64,000 nucleotides of DNA from the NCBI GenBank assembly GCA_963665405.2, contig CAXXUH010000004.1, forward strand, positions 930,001-994,000, read 5' to 3'. Each line of letters opens with the position of its first letter. Within the stretch, counting starts at the first letter, position 1. Below the pieces are notes generated by a model. It had not been told where the DNA came from, searched no databases, and saw only the letters and a program-made list of their open reading frames with translations. This document shows, one piece after another, positions 7,598 through 15,711 of the stretch. The stretch is from G963665405 sp963665405 (GTDB lineage Bacteria > Chloroflexota > Dehalococcoidia > Lucifugimonadales > G963665405). The position numbers and the translations under genes were made by a program.

Positions 7598-7931
7598 CAG
7601 TTCCTCCTGCGTATGTGCTCCTAGTCTGGATCGAAGTGCGCCACAGTGATTATAGCTAGCCGTCGGCGAAGAGCAACGGATGGAGACCCCCGCCAAGGAA
7701 GCGCCCGGTGCCTTGTGTCGCGCTCGCGGGCCTCGAATACTTGAACAAACATCGGCATGACTACCTGGACGGACCGTGTTCACCCAGGCCGCTGCCGGGA
7801 GATGGGTATATCGCGTCCATAATGTAAGGGTGTTTTGCCCACCCACCCACCCCGAACTGCGTTCGCAAGCGCCCCACCACCGTTTGCCTCCAAGCCAACC
7901 GACTCTTGCAGCGATCTTCTGGGACGGGAGA
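7598..7931. other. Spacer without a recognisable gene
   Basis: It carries the promoter at 7649-7676 for the lipoprotein and, further up, a run of CCCACC repeats near 7840. I see no gene, RNA or dispersed repeat in the rest. Confidence 0.5.
7649..7676 (-). promoter_or_regulatory. Sigma-70-type promoter of the lipoprotein gene
   Basis: On the minus strand, TTGCTC (7671-7676) and TATAAT (7649-7654) are 16 bp apart, about 50 bp before the start codon of the lipoprotein gene at 7597. The -10 is a perfect consensus. Confidence 0.6.
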
Positions 7932-8441
7932 CTAGACCCCTGTGAACTCGGGCTGGTACCTGACGACGCCGCTCCGCCCGGCCAGGGCGCCCTTGCGAAG
8001 CTCCATGACCATGAAGGCGTCGTCCGGGGCGTCGAGCTCCCAGGCAATGCCGTGGGCCATGGCCGGTGCGAACCCGAACCTCGGGTAGTAGCTCGGGTGT
8101 CCCAGGACGACGACGATCCCGTACCCCGCCTCCCGGCATCTCTCGATGCCGTCGCGTACCAGCCGCGACCCGATCCCCCTGTTCTGGTGTGATGGCGACA
8201 CGGCCAGGGGACCCAGGCCGAGGGCCTGGAAAGTCGAAGGGTCCGAGCCGATCGTTACCGGAGAGAACATGATGTGCCCCACGACCTCGCCGTCCTGCTC
8301 CGCGACCAGTGACAGCGTGACCGCGCTCCGGCGGCGTAGCGCGTCGACCAGGTCGGCTTCTTCCGGCCGGCCGAAGGCGTTCTCGAGGACGCTGCGTATC
8401 GCATCCAAATCCTCTGGCTTCTCCAGGCGGATGGCTGTCAT
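7932..8441 (-). CDS. GNAT-family N-acetyltransferase
   Basis: 169 aa. Starts MTAIRLEKPEDLDAIRSVL and holds the acetyl-CoA pyrophosphate loop 'LAVSPSHQNRGIGSRLV' (about 90-107, the Q-N-R-G-I-G signature), then 'GHPSYYPRFGFAPA', typical of the YhbS-like predicted N-acetyltransferases. The substrate is unknown. It lies 6 bases after the stop of the metallo-hydrolase at 8448-9263 on the same strand, so the two are probably one transcript. Confidence 0.88.
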   Translation of the reverse strand: MTAIRLEKPEDLDAIRSVLENAFGRPEEADLVDALRRRSAVTLSLVAEQDGEVVGHIMFSPVTIGSDPSTFQALGLGPLAVSPSHQNRGIGSRLVRDGIERCREAGYGIVVVLGHPSYYPRFGFAPAMAHGIAWELDAPDDAFMVMELRKGALAGRSGVVRYQPEFTGV

Positions 8442-8447
8442 CGCGGG

Positions 8448-9263
8448 TTATCCAGGCTGGATGCGCCGGATGTACCGCTCCGCCGACAGCATCACGGCCT
8501 TCCTGGCGCCGGTCAGGATGTTGCGGTCCCACCATCCCCCGTAGATCCGGTCGAAGGCGTACGGCTCGACGGCGTCGACGATCCCTCGGACCGCGGCGGC
8601 CGACAGTGGGATCAGGTTCGGGTAGCTGGTCATGAAGCTTACGTAGCGCCGGTCGAGGACCACTGAGATCGAGTCGCCGACCATGAGCGCGCCCTTTCCC
8701 CCGGCGGCCCCCGCCCAGTGGAGCACCGTGCTGCCGGGGAAGTGGCCCCCGCACTGGATGAGTGTCGCGCCCGGCGCCAGCTCCAGCGGTCTTCCGTCCC
8801 AATACCGGATGACCGGATCGGGCCTCGCGACGAACTCCCGATCGACCTCGGGGATGTAGACGGGTGCGTTGCCGAGCGCGTGGCTCCAGCTCACCATGCT
8901 GTCGTAGAAGTGCGGGTGGGACAGACAGATAGCGTCGATGCCGCCCAGGGCGTTGATCGCCTCGACCGCCTCGTCATCCACAAGGCTGACACAGTCGTAG
9001 AGAACGTTGCCACCGCCGGTCTGGACCAGTAGGGCGCGCTGTCCTATGGAGAAAGGCGGGGTGATGCCGATCCCGGTGACGCCGGGCTCCTCTTGACGAA
9101 CCTCGTTCCTGTGGCCAAGGGCTGCCAGCTTGGCCATGGTGGTCCACTGCTGCCCGCCCCAGCCCACGTACTGGCGCTCGTCTTCGCAGATGATGCACCG
9201 CTCGGGCGGGCCGTCGCTCTCTGCGAACTCGACGCCGCAGGTCTTGCAGATGTAGTTCTCCAT
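8448..9263 (-). CDS. MBL-fold hydrolase with N-terminal Cys4 motif
   Basis: 271 aa. The N-terminus MENYICKTCGVEFAESD and 'PERCIICEDERQYVG' gives two CxxC pairs, a rubredoxin-like zinc knuckle. The rest is a metallo-beta-lactamase fold: 'GNVLYDCVSLVDDEA', 'AICLSHPHFYDSMV' (an altered HxHxDH motif, reading HPHFYDS), 'CGGHFPGSTVLHW' and 'LMVGDSISV'. The changed motif means the metal site differs from classical MBL enzymes; the substrate is unknown. It heads a probable two-gene unit with the GNAT. Confidence 0.82.
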   Translation of the reverse strand: MENYICKTCGVEFAESDGPPERCIICEDERQYVGWGGQQWTTMAKLAALGHRNEVRQEEPGVTGIGITPPFSIGQRALLVQTGGGNVLYDCVSLVDDEAVEAINALGGIDAICLSHPHFYDSMVSWSHALGNAPVYIPEVDREFVARPDPVIRYWDGRPLELAPGATLIQCGGHFPGSTVLHWAGAAGGKGALMVGDSISVVLDRRYVSFMTSYPNLIPLSAAAVRGIVDAVEPYAFDRIYGGWWDRNILTGARKAVMLSAERYIRRIQPG

Positions 9264-9604
9264 CGCGGCCCAAGGCTATCGGCGGCCGCAGAGCGTGTCA
9301 ACCGGCCGGTAAGACCGGCAGCTATGAAGACCAGGATGGGCGACTTGCAGAGGGCCGCGCGGCCAGAGATTCAGGGGCACCCCTCCGTCTTAGGCGGACC
9401 GCGAAGGGGCTCGGCCCCCTTCGGAACCCCCGGCCGGGGCCTGTCGAACGCACTGTGCGCCCCTACGCTCAGGAAAGTCATGCTGGACGGCCCAGTATCG
9501 GACTGTGAAAGGACCCAGCGTCTCCGCGGGCCGCGTTGCATCCCGGTAGACGCTGTGTCAGACTGAAATTCGGGGCTCTGACCGTGCAGAGGAGAGGGAG
9601 GATC
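9264..9604. other. Spacer with a dispersed GC repeat
   Basis: No gene seen. At 9399-9430 lies CGCGAAGGGGCTCGGCCCCCTT followed by CGGAACCCC, a relative of the repeats at 3371-3414 and (inverted) 26572-26614. The last 15 bases hold the GGGAGG ribosome binding site of the AAA ATPase gene. Confidence 0.5.
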
Positions 9605-11005
9605 ATGTCGCCCAAGGCCTCACCCAGAACCGTCGGGGAGCTGCGAAAAAGCCGGTACCGGCCGGTAAGCGTTCGGGCTGAGATGAGAAAGAACCTGATC
9701 CGCAAGATCGAGGCGGATGAGGAGCTTTTTCCGGGGATCATCGGCTTCGACAAGACGGTCGTACCGCAGCTCGAGAACGCGATACTTGCCGGCCAGGCGA
9801 TCATCCTGCTCGGGGAGAGAGGGCAGGCCAAGAGCCGCCTGATCCGCCAGCTCGTCGGCCTGCTGGACGAGTCGATTCCCGCAGTCGCCGGCTGCGACCT
9901 GAACGACGATCCGTACGATCCAATCTGCAGGAGGTGCAAGGACCTGGTCGCCGAGCTTGGCGACGACGTCCCGGTCGACTGGCTTTCCAGGGAGCGCCGG
10001 TATAGCGAGAAGCTCGCCACACCCGACATATCGGTAGCCGATCTGATCGGAGAGGTCGACCCGGTGAAGGTGGCGGAGGGGCGATACCTGTCGGACGAGC
10101 TGACCATCCACTACGGTCTCATCCCGCGGGCGAACCGGGGCATCTTCTCCATCAACGAGCTGCCGGACCTGTCGGAGCGCATCCAGGTCGCCATGCTGAA
10201 TCTGATGGAGGAGCGCGACGTCCAGATACGGGGCTATCGCATAATGCTGCCGGTGGACGTGTTCGTCGTGGCCACCGCGAACCCGGAGGACTACACCAAC
10301 CGGGGCCGTATCATTACCCCCCTCAAGGATCGCTACGGCGCGCAGATTCGCACTCACTATCCGACGACCAGAGAGCATGAGATCGAGATCTTCGAGCAGG
10401 AGAGCACGAGCTTCCCCGACACGTCGAAGAGGGTCACGTTTCCTCAGTACATGAAGGAGGTGGTGGCCGAGATCACCTGGCTGGCTCGCAGGAGTCCCGA
10501 CATCAGCCAGAGGTCGGGCGTCAGCCTGCGGGTGTCGATCTCCAACTACGAGACCTTACAGGGCAGCGCCTTCAAGCGGGGTATCCGGCTCAGGGAGCAG
10601 GCCTCGCCGAGAATCAGCGACCTGCCGAGCGTCCTGGCCTCCACCGTCGGCAAGGTGGAGATGGAAGGGGTAGAGGAGGGCCGAGAGGCCAAGGTGGTCG
10701 GCGGTCTTATCAAGAAGGCCGTCCTGAACGTGTTCTGCCGCTACTTCGACGCCGCCGAGTTCGACCGGGTGGTCGAGTGCTTCGACGAGGGGCTCGTGGT
10801 TGAGACCGGCTCCAGCACCCCGTCCCAGGAGTACGTCAAGCTGCTGCCCCAGGTCGCCGACCTGGACGGGCTGATCCATCGCGTCGAGCCCACCAAGGAG
10901 CCGGCGGCGGTGGCGTCCGCGGTCGAGTTCGCCCTCGAGGGGCTGCACCTGAATCGCAGGCTGAACCGGGACGCGATGGACGGCGGGTACGCCTACCGGA
11001 CGTAG
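9605..11005 (+). CDS. MoxR/Mg-chelatase-type AAA+ ATPase
   Basis: 466 aa from ATG at 9605, preceded by GGGAGG. Walker A is 'LLGERGQAKSRL' (about 72-83), the Walker B/sensor region 'NRGIFSINELPDLSERIQ', and 'VATANPEDYTNRGRI' plus 'LKDRYGAQIRTHYP' follow, as in magnesium-chelatase-like MoxR ATPases. An insert with four Cys ('YDPICRRCKDLVAEL' plus a Cys in AGCDLND) sits after Walker A. Such ATPases normally work with a VWA-domain partner; none is adjacent, though a VWA protein is encoded 39 kb away beside its own CbbQ-type ATPase. Remodelling of an unknown client is the likely role. Confidence 0.82.
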   Translation: MSPKASPRTVGELRKSRYRPVSVRAEMRKNLIRKIEADEELFPGIIGFDKTVVPQLENAILAGQAIILLGERGQAKSRLIRQLVGLLDESIPAVAGCDLNDDPYDPICRRCKDLVAELGDDVPVDWLSRERRYSEKLATPDISVADLIGEVDPVKVAEGRYLSDELTIHYGLIPRANRGIFSINELPDLSERIQVAMLNLMEERDVQIRGYRIMLPVDVFVVATANPEDYTNRGRIITPLKDRYGAQIRTHYPTTREHEIEIFEQESTSFPDTSKRVTFPQYMKEVVAEITWLARRSPDISQRSGVSLRVSISNYETLQGSAFKRGIRLREQASPRISDLPSVLASTVGKVEMEGVEEGREAKVVGGLIKKAVLNVFCRYFDAAEFDRVVECFDEGLVVETGSSTPSQEYVKLLPQVADLDGLIHRVEPTKEPAAVASAVEFALEGLHLNRRLNRDAMDGGYAYRT

Positions 11006-11427
11006 TCTCCGGCGTGGGGTCCGCCTTCCTGACGCTCCTCCGTGCGCATGGAGAGACGCGCCTCCTCTGCATATTCTTCGTCTCACTCAGAATGCCAACA
11101 GCAAGGAGAGTGCAGAGGGGCTCGGCCTCTCTGCCGGGAGTCTGAGGGTGTCCCTCAGAAATCACCCACCTCTTGACTTGGGGCGGGGCTCGATTCGGGT
11201 GCAGGCGCCGGAGGACCTCCGCCTCCCCAGATTCTTGGTGTGCAGAGGGCTGGGCCTCTCTGTCGGGAGTCTGAGGGTGTCCCTCAGAAATCACCCATCT
11301 CTCTATTCGGGGGTGGGGCTCGATCGAGTGTTGGCGAGGGAGGCGCTCCGCCTCCCCAGATTCTTCCCCGCGGGTCAGAATGACAACGGGGCGAGGACTT
11401 ACTCACAAGCTCTCGGAATGACAGTCG
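11006..11427. repeat. Repeat-filled spacer with a tandem 130-bp unit
   Basis: Two direct copies of a unit about 126 bp long, 11110-11236 and 11240-11365 (period 130). Each begins GTGCAGAGGG and holds GGGAGTCTGAGGGTGTCCCT (the inverted form of the 54.6-kb repeat) and ends CTCCCCAGATTCTT. Fragments of another repeat (ATTCTTC...CAGAATGACAACGG) lie at 11065-11092 and 11360-11390. No gene seen. Confidence 0.65.
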
Positions 11428-13065
11428 TTACGGATCGGGGTCGTACAGCGCCTCGTAGATGTTCCCGGCTCGGCGGAATCCGAACTCGGTAAGGAGTAGG
11501 GGGTGCTGGAAGGTGAAGAAGGTCGGGGACCGGCCGTCGTTGTGGCGGACAATGGCGCGAAGCGCGTCGTCGATGTCGGCCGGGAGGTCCGCAGGCATCC
11601 GCTCCGGAAACCTTCTGTGGAGGTCGCGGCCGTACCAGTCGAACTGGAGGAGGGGCACGGCCACGATGGCCACGTCCCGCTCGCGGCTCTCCACGTAGCT
11701 TATGTACCAGAGGCCGAAGATGTCGGTCTCGGAGTGGCCCAGGACGACCGATCCGTCGGGTGCCGTATCGAGGATGCCGGCCGCCCGGTCGACGGCTCTG
11801 TGATCGTCCCGCAGGTTCTGCGAGCCGTAGTTCAGGGCGACCCCGATCCCCGGTAGCAGCGCGAACGCGGCGACGCTGAGAATCAAGGCAGGGTGCAGGG
11901 CAGCTATCCGCTCTCGAACCGGTCGCGAGATGCTCAGGCTGTCGAGACCCCGGGGGAGCCAGACCGTCAGGAACATGAAGAAGCCGGCCGCCACCCAGGT
12001 CGAGAACACCAGGAACGCCGGTATCAGCAGGACCTGAGAATCTACGCTGTTGAAGGTCACCGCGTAGGCGATGATCGCGACGATCGACAACAGTCCCGTC
12101 CCGAGGAGCCACGGTGCGTGGGAGCGGAGGGGTCCGACCGCCATCAGCCCGAAGAATAGCCCAAGAGGGTTGAACTGGCTGAAGAGGATCGTGAGCCACG
12201 AGGACGCACTCTTGAGGATCGCCTCAGGCGGCACGCCGAACAGGTACCCCTGGTATGCTCGTCCGCTCAGCATCCATCCGAAGCCGGACAGGGAGTCCGG
12301 GTCGCCCCAGTTGATCGGTGGGGTCTGCGAGGCGCGGATGGGCAGGTAGACGTAGACGGCGAGGCCCAGTATCAGTCCGGCCGCGGCCCACGGCGAGACG
12401 ACCCTCCGCCAGCCGATCGCCGATCCGATCCAGACCAGGGCGGGCAGGGCCACCGCCAGCAGAGTGAGGTGGTTCCCGAGTCCGAGTCCCAGCAGCAGCC
12501 CGAACAGGGCCATCCTCCGGCCGACGTGCGGCGGCGGCTCGGCGGTCCGGCGGAGCGCGATCTGAGCGGCCAGCAGAAGCAGCCCCGCGGAGAAGGCAAG
12601 GTTCAGCGCGTAGACCTCGGTGATGGTGGCCTGCGACCAGAACAGAGGCGACGTGGCCAGAACGGCGGCCCCCAGGGCCGACGCGCCGGCCGCCAGCAGG
12701 GGTGGGGCTGCCGGTCTGAGGAAACGGCAGCAGCGGAGGTTCACGCCGTAGAGAAGACCCACCGACGTCGAGGCCAGCACGGAGGACAGGAGGTTCCCTC
12801 GAAAGGCGAAGTCGCCGATGCGGACGATGGACGCAAACGAGCCCAGCAGCAGGGTGTACGTGGGGTAACCCGGTGGGTGCGGGATGCCCCAGGTCCGGGC
12901 GGCGGCTAGGAACTCGCCCCCGTCTACGCCGAGGCCATCCCATCCCCAGGTGAGGGTAGGCGCGAGGGTCGACAGGTAGAGAGCCAGCGACCCGGCCACC
13001 AGGGCCGCGCCCACCAGGACCGTGCTCGACCTGATCGCCGCGCCGAATCTTCCCATCCGGTACAT
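11428..13065 (-). CDS. DUF2723 membrane protein (glycosyltransferase-like)
   Basis: 545 aa from ATG (complement of 13063-13065); a second ATG three codons later is possible. It has about 10-12 hydrophobic helices. The first is followed by 'VDGGEFLAAARTWGIPHPPG' and YPTYTLLLGS, the hallmark of DUF2723, which corresponds to the acidic first loop of GT-C-fold mannosyltransferases. Other landmarks: 'TITEVYALNLAFSAGLLLL', 'GLGLGNHLTLLAVALPAL', 'VYVYLPIRASQTPPINWGDP'. The C-terminal 130 aa form a soluble domain ('HSETDIFGLWYISYVESRE'). Transfer of a lipid-linked sugar outside the membrane is the family inference. Confidence 0.85.
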   Translation of the reverse strand: MYRMGRFGAAIRSSTVLVGAALVAGSLALYLSTLAPTLTWGWDGLGVDGGEFLAAARTWGIPHPPGYPTYTLLLGSFASIVRIGDFAFRGNLLSSVLASTSVGLLYGVNLRCCRFLRPAAPPLLAAGASALGAAVLATSPLFWSQATITEVYALNLAFSAGLLLLAAQIALRRTAEPPPHVGRRMALFGLLLGLGLGNHLTLLAVALPALVWIGSAIGWRRVVSPWAAAGLILGLAVYVYLPIRASQTPPINWGDPDSLSGFGWMLSGRAYQGYLFGVPPEAILKSASSWLTILFSQFNPLGLFFGLMAVGPLRSHAPWLLGTGLLSIVAIIAYAVTFNSVDSQVLLIPAFLVFSTWVAAGFFMFLTVWLPRGLDSLSISRPVRERIAALHPALILSVAAFALLPGIGVALNYGSQNLRDDHRAVDRAAGILDTAPDGSVVLGHSETDIFGLWYISYVESRERDVAIVAVPLLQFDWYGRDLHRRFPERMPADLPADIDDALRAIVRHNDGRSPTFFTFQHPLLLTEFGFRRAGNIYEALYDPDP

Positions 13066-13149
13066 AGTACCCGCATGTCCGGGCGACTGGAACGGGTGGG
13101 GTGGGGGGCCTTTCCTAACGGTTCCGTGCGAGGGGAAGGGATCTTGCCC

Positions 13150-13250
13150 CCTCCCCAGATCCATCGGCGTGACTCAGAACGACGATAGGGCAGGAACCTG
13201 CTCACACGCTCTCAGGATGACTGCAGCGTGGGGGACGGAGACAGCTGGAA
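13150..13250. repeat. Dispersed repeat fragment
   Basis: CCCCAGATCCAT...CTCAGAACGACGATAGGGC then CTCACACGCTCTCAGGATGAC: a diverged copy of the repeat best seen at 44322-44390 and 38447-38515. It lies in the 237-bp gene-free spacer 13066-13303. Confidence 0.5.
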
Positions 13251-13303
13251 CGGGAAGGAGACTCCACAAAGCCTGAAGGTCACTGACAACGGCAACAGTC
13301 GGC

Positions 13304-13669
13304 TCAAAGCTGAGTAGATGCAGGAGCCTCGGCAGTGGGGCGGCCGTCTTCGGCGCCACCGCCGAGTGGGGCCAGCGTGCAAAAGTCTACTATGCGTGTC
13401 CCCTCGACCTCGAAGAGAGAGTCGCGAAGGCCTAACGGCTCGGACACCCTCAGCCGAATCTGGACGAGCTCCTTGCGGTCGCACTCCACGCGCAGGAGGC
13501 TGAGGTGAGCCTCTCGACGTAGCTCAGCCAAGAACCGCATCAAATGAACGGGCGCTCTGACTTCTACAGTAAGCATCATCGTGTCCGGAGCTGAGCCGAG
13601 GGTCGGGCCCTCTGCGGCGCCGTTGGGACCGGACGCCCTTTGAACCGCCGCCGAAGTTACGCTGGCCAT
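13304..13669 (-). CDS. Hypothetical small protein under a shared box
   Basis: About 121 aa from ATG (complement of 13667-13669), chosen because GGAGGA lies 9 bases upstream and because longer readings would run through the promoter box at 13724-13740. The start is MASVTSAAVQRASG. The middle holds 'MLTVEVRAPVHLMRFLAEL' and 'LLRVECDRKELVQIRLRVSE', alternating strand and helix as in ACT/ferredoxin-like folds. The C-terminus is low complexity. No signal peptide; family not recognised. The 17-bp box 55 bp upstream links it to the Asp-rich and TPR genes. Confidence 0.65.
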   Translation of the reverse strand: MASVTSAAVQRASGPNGAAEGPTLGSAPDTMMLTVEVRAPVHLMRFLAELRREAHLSLLRVECDRKELVQIRLRVSEPLGLRDSLFEVEGTRIVDFCTLAPLGGGAEDGRPTAEAPASTQL

Positions 13670-13723
13670 TTGCTTTGGTCCTCCGATGACTCGTCGAGTG
13701 CGTGTCCAGAGTGCCATAGCGCG

Positions 13724-13740
13724 CATTACAGATGTGTTAC
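13724..13740 (-). promoter_or_regulatory. OmpR-type box 1 (11-bp direct repeat)
   Basis: Minus strand: TGTAACACATC-TGTAATG, two TGTAA half-sites exactly 11 bp apart, 55 bp before the start codon of the gene at 13304-13669. The same spacing and sequence occur at 15642 and 17792. Head-to-tail repeats at 11 bp are the known binding geometry of OmpR/PhoB-class regulators. Confidence 0.7.
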
Positions 13741-13890
13741 AAAGGGGGTCGATCAGGGAGCCTGAACGCGGAAAGAGCAAGCACGGCAGCCGGGTCCTTC
13801 AGGAAAGCGGTCTGCGGCCGGGTCACCGGTGTGGAGAGTATGCCAGCTCGCAGGATGGATACCAGACGGTTCCATCGGACCAGGGACCGA

Positions 13891-15057
13891 TCAGGGAGCT
13901 CCTTCCAGAACCTTGACGGCGAGCGCCAGGCCGGTCTCGACCCTCTCGGCCCAATTTCGCCGTAGCTGCCGGATAGGGCCGGAGGACAGGCGAAAGACTG
14001 CAAAGGCCTCTCGCAGATCCAGGGCGTGCGGCTCCCAGCCGAAGCGCGCGAGAGCGGCGGACCGGAAGCGCTGCCGATAGGCGTCGCATGCCTCCGGTGC
14101 GTTCCCAAACTGCGCCATCCAGCGAAGGTGGGCCAGCATGTTACCGACGTCGAACAGAGGGTCTCCCGGGCCGGTCTCTTCGAAATCGACGAGGGCGAGG
14201 TGGCCCTCGGGCGTGAGGAGCACCTGATCGTCGTAGAAGTCGTTGTGGGCCAGGGCGGAAGGCCGCCAGGCCTCCGCGAACGGTCCCAGAACATCTGTCA
14301 CCTGTCGTAGCAGCTGCGACGCTCGCTCACCGTGCAACAGGTGCGACAAGAGGCGCTCGGTCATCTGAAAACCCCCTGAAAGGTTCAGGGGGCGCCCTTG
14401 ATCCGGCCTGACCGGCGCAGACCAGAGCTTAGCCAGACCGTCCAGGATCTGATCGGGGGCCGGCGGCGTTCCCTCTCTTATCGCGGTCCGGACAGTTTCG
14501 CCTGGGACCCGGGTCATCCAGACGACCCCGCCGTCGGCCCAGCAGCCGACTATTCGGGGCATGCTGAAACCGGTGTGTCCTGCCAGCTCTGCGGCGTTCA
14601 GCAACCGATCCACCCTTTTTGCCGGCATCACACGGACGAAGAGAATCACTTTGCCGGTGCGCGCCTGCCGCCAGGTAGCCTCGTAGCGCAGCACCGCGCG
14701 GGTGGCAGGTCGATAACGCATGACCTCCACCCGCAGCTGGCGGGGAGAGACTGGAACGTGTTTGGTCAGCAGCTGGTGAGCGTCCACGGGCGAAGCTGCC
14801 AGGGGGAGTCCAGGCAGGTAGGGGTCCTCCGGGTACCGAAACAACCGCATCGACTTCCCGGCAACGATTTCGGCGGAGAATTGGTCCTCAACGACCCACT
14901 GCCCCTGCTGCCATTCCGCCGCATAGCTGACGAGGGCCCGGGCGCCGGGCCGATAACTGAGGTGAAGAGCCCGGACGCGCTGGGGCGCTTCTTCCGGCTC
15001 GCCGAACTCTCTGCGGAATGCCTCCCAGACCCACCGGCTGCGGAAAAGATCGGGCAT
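13891..15057 (-). CDS. APH/choline-kinase-fold phosphotransferase
   Basis: 388 aa. The C-lobe shows 'LAHNDFYDDQVLLTPEGHLA' (catalytic loop, with Q where N is usual) and 'LVDFEETGPGDPLFDVGNML' (metal-binding DFE and the APH signature). The N-half has two segments with repeated 'ALHLSYRPGARALVSYAAEW' and 'VMRYRPATRAVLRYEATW', so the N-terminal lobe appears duplicated. Members phosphorylate small molecules or sugars; aminoglycoside resistance should not be assumed. It sits between two box-controlled genes but has no box of its own. Confidence 0.82.
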   Translation of the reverse strand: MPDLFRSRWVWEAFRREFGEPEEAPQRVRALHLSYRPGARALVSYAAEWQQGQWVVEDQFSAEIVAGKSMRLFRYPEDPYLPGLPLAASPVDAHQLLTKHVPVSPRQLRVEVMRYRPATRAVLRYEATWRQARTGKVILFVRVMPAKRVDRLLNAAELAGHTGFSMPRIVGCWADGGVVWMTRVPGETVRTAIREGTPPAPDQILDGLAKLWSAPVRPDQGRPLNLSGGFQMTERLLSHLLHGERASQLLRQVTDVLGPFAEAWRPSALAHNDFYDDQVLLTPEGHLALVDFEETGPGDPLFDVGNMLAHLRWMAQFGNAPEACDAYRQRFRSAALARFGWEPHALDLREAFAVFRLSSGPIRQLRRNWAERVETGLALAVKVLEGAP

Positions 15058-15114
15058 CCTGGGCTTCCCTGAGCGAGCGTCAACTAGCCTAACCTGGGGC
15101 GTCGAAGGAGTGGT

Positions 15115-15588
15115 TTAGGCCTCATCCGACTCCTCGGGAGAGTCCGGGCTGTCGGGAGAGTCCGGGCTGTCAGGTGAGACCTCCCCATCGCCGTCGTTGT
15201 CGCCATCGCCATCCGCGTGGTTGGCGCCATCGGTGTCCCCGTCGTTGTCGCCATCGCCATCCGCGTGGTTGGCGCCATCGGTGTCCCCGTCGTTGTCGCC
15301 ATCGCCATCCGCGTCGTTGGCGCCATCGGTGTCCCCGTCGGAGTTGCCGTCGCCATCTGGGTCCCCGTCCGAGCCGCTATCGGCGTCGGGATCCCCTTCC
15401 CCATCGTCGGGGTCACCGTCTCCGTTATCGGCTCTGGCAATCGCCGGCGCCAGGAGATCGCTTCCCGGGAAGTCCAGATCATAGACCCGGGCAGCAGTTG
15501 TGCTAACCGCGAGCATGAGCACCACCACCGTCAAGCCAGCGACCCGGGGCACAATAGAACTGCAGGACAGTCTTGCAAACCAGTTCAT
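15115..15588 (-). CDS. Exported Asp-rich repeat protein (TSP3-like)
   Basis: 157 aa from ATG with a strong AAGGAGGAAACGAG leader. Residues 15-33 (VAGLTVVVLMLAVSTTAA) form a signal or anchor. From residue 53 it is almost only D, G, N, S, A: three near-exact 16-residue units 'DGDGDNDGDTDGANHA' (48-bp DNA repeats, 15217-15360) resemble thrombospondin type 3 repeats and Ca-binding DxDxDG loops. It ends in SPDSPDSPDSPDSPEESDEA. Calcium binding in the cell envelope is inferred. Box 2 lies 54 bp upstream. The 48-bp repeats make copy-number change likely. Confidence 0.75.
   Translation of the reverse strand: MNWFARLSCSSIVPRVAGLTVVVLMLAVSTTAARVYDLDFPGSDLLAPAIARADNGDGDPDDGEGDPDADSGSDGDPDGDGNSDGDTDGANDADGDGDNDGDTDGANHADGDGDNDGDTDGANHADGDGDNDGDGEVSPDSPDSPDSPDSPEESDEA
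15217..15360. repeat. Three 48-bp in-gene tandem repeats
   Basis: Near-identical units (plus strand GGCGCCATCGGTGTCCCCGT, then CGTTGTCGCCATCGCCATCC) code for the 16-aa Asp-rich unit of the gene at 15115-15588. The unit length is a multiple of three, so copy changes keep the frame. Confidence 0.8.
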
Positions 15589-15641
15589 CTCGTTTCCTCC
15601 TTTTCAGATAAGGTCCTGTGCCCCTAGTATCCCAGTGGCGA

Positions 15642-15658
15642 CATTACAGTTGTGTTAC
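15642..15658 (-). promoter_or_regulatory. OmpR-type box 2 (11-bp direct repeat)
   Basis: Minus strand: TGTAACACAAC-TGTAATG, 54 bp before the start codon of the Asp-rich gene. A possible -10 (GATACT) lies about 10-11 bp downstream, so the box would cover the -35 position, as at activator-dependent promoters. Confidence 0.75.
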
Positions 15659-15711
15659 AAAAGGTTAGAGACGTCGAAGCTCAGGCGCCGGTGCGTGTGG
15701 GCGGCGTTCTC

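Noticed and set aside
13891..15057. Aminoglycoside resistance gene
   Set aside because: Only the general APH fold is supported; catalytic residues vary (Q for N, DFE), and the N-terminal half is unlike known resistance enzymes.
15217..15360. 48-bp repeats as a CRISPR or minisatellite
   Set aside because: They are contiguous, in frame and code for the Asp-rich units of an exported protein.
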